Assembly (NCBI GenBank): GCA_023418755.1
Contig: JAEZZE010000151.1
Span: forward strand, 1 to 28,111
Length of the DNA: 28,111 nucleotides
Reading direction: 5' to 3'
DNA from: Bacillota bacterium
GTDB taxonomy: Bacteria > Bacillota > Bacilli > Paenibacillales > Paenibacillaceae
Shown here: positions 26,008-28,111 of the stretch, piece by piece
Position numbering within the stretch: position 1 is the first letter of the stretch
Layout: each line of letters opens with the position of its first letter
The notes under the pieces: model-generated
Seen by the model: the letters and a program-made list of their open reading frames with translations, nothing else
Database searches by the model: none
Told to the model about the DNA's origin: nothing
Position numbers and translations under genes: made by a program

Positions 26008-26074
26008 AGTATAATCGCTTTCAAATCCGGTGTCTGTCTAATCTTGCCAGCCCTTCATACCTTTTTTTGTCGAG
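26008..26074 (-). promoter_or_regulatory. Probable Spo0A-activated spoIIG promoter
   Basis: On the minus strand TATACT (26008-26013) is a good -10. A -35-like TTAGACA lies 21-22 bases upstream (26035-26041), the over-long spacing known for the Spo0A-dependent spoIIG promoter of Bacillus. A sequence one base off the 0A box, TGTCGAG on the plus strand, is at 26068-26074, about 67-73 bases before the predicted start site. Confidence 0.6.
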
Positions 26075-26084
26075 TTAAGCAATA

Positions 26085-26107
26085 ACGCCTTCGGCGTCCT
26101 TAGGACG
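26085..26107. repeat. Two overlapping small hairpins
   Basis: ACGCC-TTC-GGCGT (26085-26097) and CGTCC-TTA-GGACG (26095-26107) share CGT, so they cannot both form at full length. They are in the spoIIGA upstream region, outside the predicted transcript. Confidence 0.4.
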
Positions 26108-26128
26108 GTGAACGCGTTTATGTCGGAG

Positions 26129-26171
26129 ACGATTCAGAAAAGGATAGCGGATTTTATACTTTCTGAATCGT
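26129..26171. repeat. Perfect 12-base inverted repeat upstream of spoIIGA
   Basis: ACGATTCAGAAA (26129-26140) and TTTCTGAATCGT (26160-26171) are exact inverted arms, with a 19-base AT-rich spacer containing TATAA-like sequence. There is no U-run, so it is not a standard terminator. It lies between the ftsZ terminator and the spoIIG promoter. Confidence 0.85.
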
Positions 26172-26176
26172 TGGCC

Positions 26177-26215
26177 AAAAAAAAGCTCCCGTCCACATAG
26201 CGTGGAACGGGAGCT
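26177..26215 (-). terminator. Strong intrinsic terminator of ftsZ
   Basis: AGCTCCCG pairs with CGGGAGCT and TCCAC with GTGGA, with one bulged T and the loop GCTAT, followed by eight U on the minus strand. It begins 26 bases after the ftsZ stop. It separates the ftsAZ unit from spoIIG. Confidence 0.95.
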
Positions 26216-26240
26216 GATTCTAAGCCGCTCGAAACGATGA

Positions 26241-27386
26241 TTAACGGTCTCCGCGAGGACGGTTCCTCAAGAAAGCCGGAATGTCCAATTGATCGCTCGA
26301 CAACGTTTGATTGCCGAAAGGACGCAAGTTGTTCGTCTGGCGAACTTCGTTGCCGTGGCTTGCCGGATCTTGCTGAGCCGGGGCTTGAGGCATTGCCGCC
26401 GATGGATTGCTGGACGGACGGCGCGTAGGTCCCTTATGCTCGAAGCCTGTCGCGATAACGGTAACTTTAATCTCGTCTTTCAGACTATCGTCGATCATCG
26501 CGCCGAAAATCATATTGACTTCCGGATCGGAAGCGGCGATGACGATCTCGGCCGCTTCGTTGACTTCGTACAAGCTGAGGTTGGAGCCGCCGGTAATGTT
26601 CATGATGACGCCGCGGGCGCCTTCAATGGACGTCTCCAGCAGCGGGCTCATAATCGCCTTGCGAGCCGCTTCCATCGCGCGGTTCTCGCCGGCCGCTTGT
26701 CCGATGCCCATGAGCGCGGAGCCGCGCTCGGACATGATCGTCTTCACGTCCGCGAAGTCCAAGTTGATCAAGCCGGGAACGGCGATCAAGTCGGAGATGC
26801 CTTGAACCGCTTGACGAAGAACGTTATCCGCTTCGCGGAAAGCTTCCAGCATCGGCGTCTTCTTGTCGACGATCTCGAGCAGCCGGTCGTTAGGGATCAC
26901 GATCAGAGTGTCGACTTTCTCTTTCAAAGCTTCGATGCCCATCTCGGCCTGCATCGACCGTTTGCGGCCCTCGAACGTAAACGGACGGGTAACGACGCCT
27001 ACCGTCAGCGCGCCGCTTTCCTTGGCCAGCTCGGCAATGACGGGAGCCGCGCCGGTACCGGTGCCGCCGCCCATTCCTGCCGTTACGAATACCATATCCG
27101 CCGATCGCAGCGAATTGGTAATGAATTCGCGGGATTCCTCGGCCGCTTTCTTGCCGACCTCAGGGTTCGCGCCCGCGCCGAGGCCGCGAGTCAGCTTGTC
27201 CCCGATCTGAAGCTTCTGTTCGGACTTGGTCAGGTTCAATGCCTGAGCGTCCGTATTAACCGTAACAAACTCGACGCCTTTCACGCCGTTCTCGATCATT
27301 CGGTTTACAGCGTTGCTGCCGCCGCCACCGACCCCGATGACCTTGATTTTCGCAAGTGGTTCCATTTCAAAATCAAACTCCAACAT
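26241..27386 (-). CDS. ftsZ: Cell division GTPase FtsZ
   Basis: FtsZ polymerises with GTP into the Z ring that guides division and, in this organism, the sporulation septum. It has 381 residues. The tubulin signature GGGTGTG is at 106-112, VIGVGGGGSNAVNRM near 16-30 is the first nucleotide loop, and the T7 loop NLDFADVKTIM (208-218) has the catalytic Asp210. The linker (about 320-365) is rich in Pro, Gln and Asn, and the C-terminal peptide DIPAFLRNR is where FtsA and SepF bind. The ATG follows GGAGGAG with about ten bases of spacing. It follows ftsA by 53 bases and ends at a strong terminator. Confidence 0.99.
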   Translation of the reverse strand: MLEFDFEMEPLAKIKVIGVGGGGSNAVNRMIENGVKGVEFVTVNTDAQALNLTKSEQKLQIGDKLTRGLGAGANPEVGKKAAEESREFITNSLRSADMVFVTAGMGGGTGTGAAPVIAELAKESGALTVGVVTRPFTFEGRKRSMQAEMGIEALKEKVDTLIVIPNDRLLEIVDKKTPMLEAFREADNVLRQAVQGISDLIAVPGLINLDFADVKTIMSERGSALMGIGQAAGENRAMEAARKAIMSPLLETSIEGARGVIMNITGGSNLSLYEVNEAAEIVIAASDPEVNMIFGAMIDDSLKDEIKVTVIATGFEHKGPTRRPSSNPSAAMPQAPAQQDPASHGNEVRQTNNLRPFGNQTLSSDQLDIPAFLRNRPRGDR

Positions 27387-27439
27387 AATTAGTTAACTCC
27401 TCCTTGCTTCGCATGAATGGTTCTCTCGCAAGCGGCGGC

Positions 27440-28111
27440 TTAAATAAATTCCTTGAACATGTTTTTGAACCATTCAACAATGCCAGGCTTGGATTCCGTC
27501 GTCGCGCCGCCGGCCGCCGCTTTGGCTTTCGGAGCGCGCTTGGGTCCGACTCCGCCGCGCGTTCGTACATATTTGGTGACATACTGAATCATGCCTACGC
27601 CGCTGCTGAAGGAAGGATCCCTAACCCCGATGTAATCCGGCACCGCGATCCTGACATTGGATTCCAGCTCGAACTGGGCAAGCGGAAGAACGCTGGGCAA
27701 AGAAACCGATCCGCCCGTCAGCACGTAACCGTTGATCTTGTCGTGATAGCCGAGACGTTTGACTTCTTGGCGGATCATCTGGAAAATCTCCTGCATGCGA
27801 GGTTCGATGATGTTCGCGAGATCGAACTGAGAGAATTCCTTCTCCATGTTGCTTCCGACTCTCATCACCTTGAACTTCTGATCCTCGGCCGCGTCTTCGA
27901 TACGGGCGCACCCGTACTTCAGCTTGATTTTCTCCGCATGCTCCGTCTGGGTCTTAAGTCCGTAGCAGATATCGCTGGTCACATAGTCTCCGCCTATCGG
28001 CAGCGTGGAAACGGCGGCAAGGCTTCCTCCCTCGAAAATCGCCAGAGTCGTAGATCCCGCGCCGATGTCGGCGAGAACGGTCCCCATCTGCTTTTCGTCC
28101 TTGGTTAATGC
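27440..28111 (-). CDS. ftsA: Cell division protein FtsA (5' part cut by window edge)
   Basis: FtsA is an actin-like ATPase that anchors FtsZ to membrane and recruits later division proteins. The window holds 223 C-terminal codons; the frame is open to the right edge, and the annotated region does not include the start. Actin-family blocks are visible: VLADIGAGSTTLAIF (phosphate 2) close to the edge and GYVLTGGSVSLPSV (adenosine site). The C-terminus has a linker rich in Lys, Ala and Gly, then PGIVEWFKNMFKEFI, the amphipathic membrane-targeting helix. It is upstream of ftsZ on the same strand with 53 bases between, the usual ftsAZ order. Confidence 0.97.
   Translation of the reverse strand, partial: ALTKDEKQMGTVLADIGAGSTTLAIFEGGSLAAVSTLPIGGDYVTSDICYGLKTQTEHAEKIKLKYGCARIEDAAEDQKFKVMRVGSNMEKEFSQFDLANIIEPRMQEIFQMIRQEVKRLGYHDKINGYVLTGGSVSLPSVLPLAQFELESNVRIAVPDYIGVRDPSFSSGVGMIQYVTKYVRTRGGVGPKRAPKAKAAAGGATTESKPGIVEWFKNMFKEFI

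Noticed and set aside
26069..26171. Riboswitch or terminator before spoIIGA
   Set aside because: The inverted repeat has no U-run and lies upstream of the predicted promoter, so an RNA role is not supported.

Overview
The window looks like a chromosomal core region of an endospore-forming Bacillota, most likely Paenibacillaceae (Paenibacillus/Cohnella-like). This rests on a GC-rich sequence, strong AGGAGG ribosome binding sites, sporulation genes (spoIIGA, sigE, sigG, a YlmC/YmxH-type protein), a PyrR-regulated pyr operon and a T-box before ileS. I cannot name the species. Nearly every gene is on the minus strand, so transcription runs from high to low coordinates. The gene order matches the ftsZ-spoIIG-ylm-divIVA-ileS-lspA-pyr region of Bacillus, with local changes.

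Right to left in transcription order: the 3' part of ftsA and complete ftsZ (26241-28111) end at a strong terminator. A 296-base control region with a large inverted repeat and a Spo0A-type promoter leads to spoIIGA-sigE. sigG follows, with its own forespore-type promoter. Next is about 1.5 kb without an intact gene (21895-23365): a decayed IS1595-like transposase, copies of a short repeat and a 60-base polypyrimidine tract. Then ylmC and the tight cluster ylmD-ylmE-sepF-ylmG-ylmH-divIVA (17917-21894), which links septum assembly, PLP homeostasis and ribosome quality control.

A consensus promoter and an isoleucine T-box drive ileS, which encodes a type-2 (eukaryote-like) isoleucyl-tRNA synthetase. 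After it come a DUF5665-like membrane protein with a repetitive N-terminus and the only intact plus-strand gene, a TraR/DksA-type protein. lspA and an rluD-like gene follow, then dapL (diaminopimelate for the cell wall).

The pyr operon (1939-9929) has a near-consensus promoter, a PyrR-binding loop and an intrinsic attenuator, then pyrR-pyrC-carA-carB-pyrF-pyrE and a terminator. Neither pyrB, pyrP nor pyrK/pyrD is present, so aspartate carbamoyltransferase and dihydroorotate dehydrogenase must be encoded elsewhere. The left edge holds an ABC-2 type exporter: a complete ATPase and a permease cut by the window.

I found no new defence or biosynthetic system. The most unusual points are the pyr operon without pyrB, the repeat-rich ylmC-sigG gap, the inverted repeat before spoIIGA, the type-2 IleRS as the resident T-box-controlled enzyme, and the repeat-bearing DUF5665 protein. 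All calls come from reading the sequence; no database search was run.
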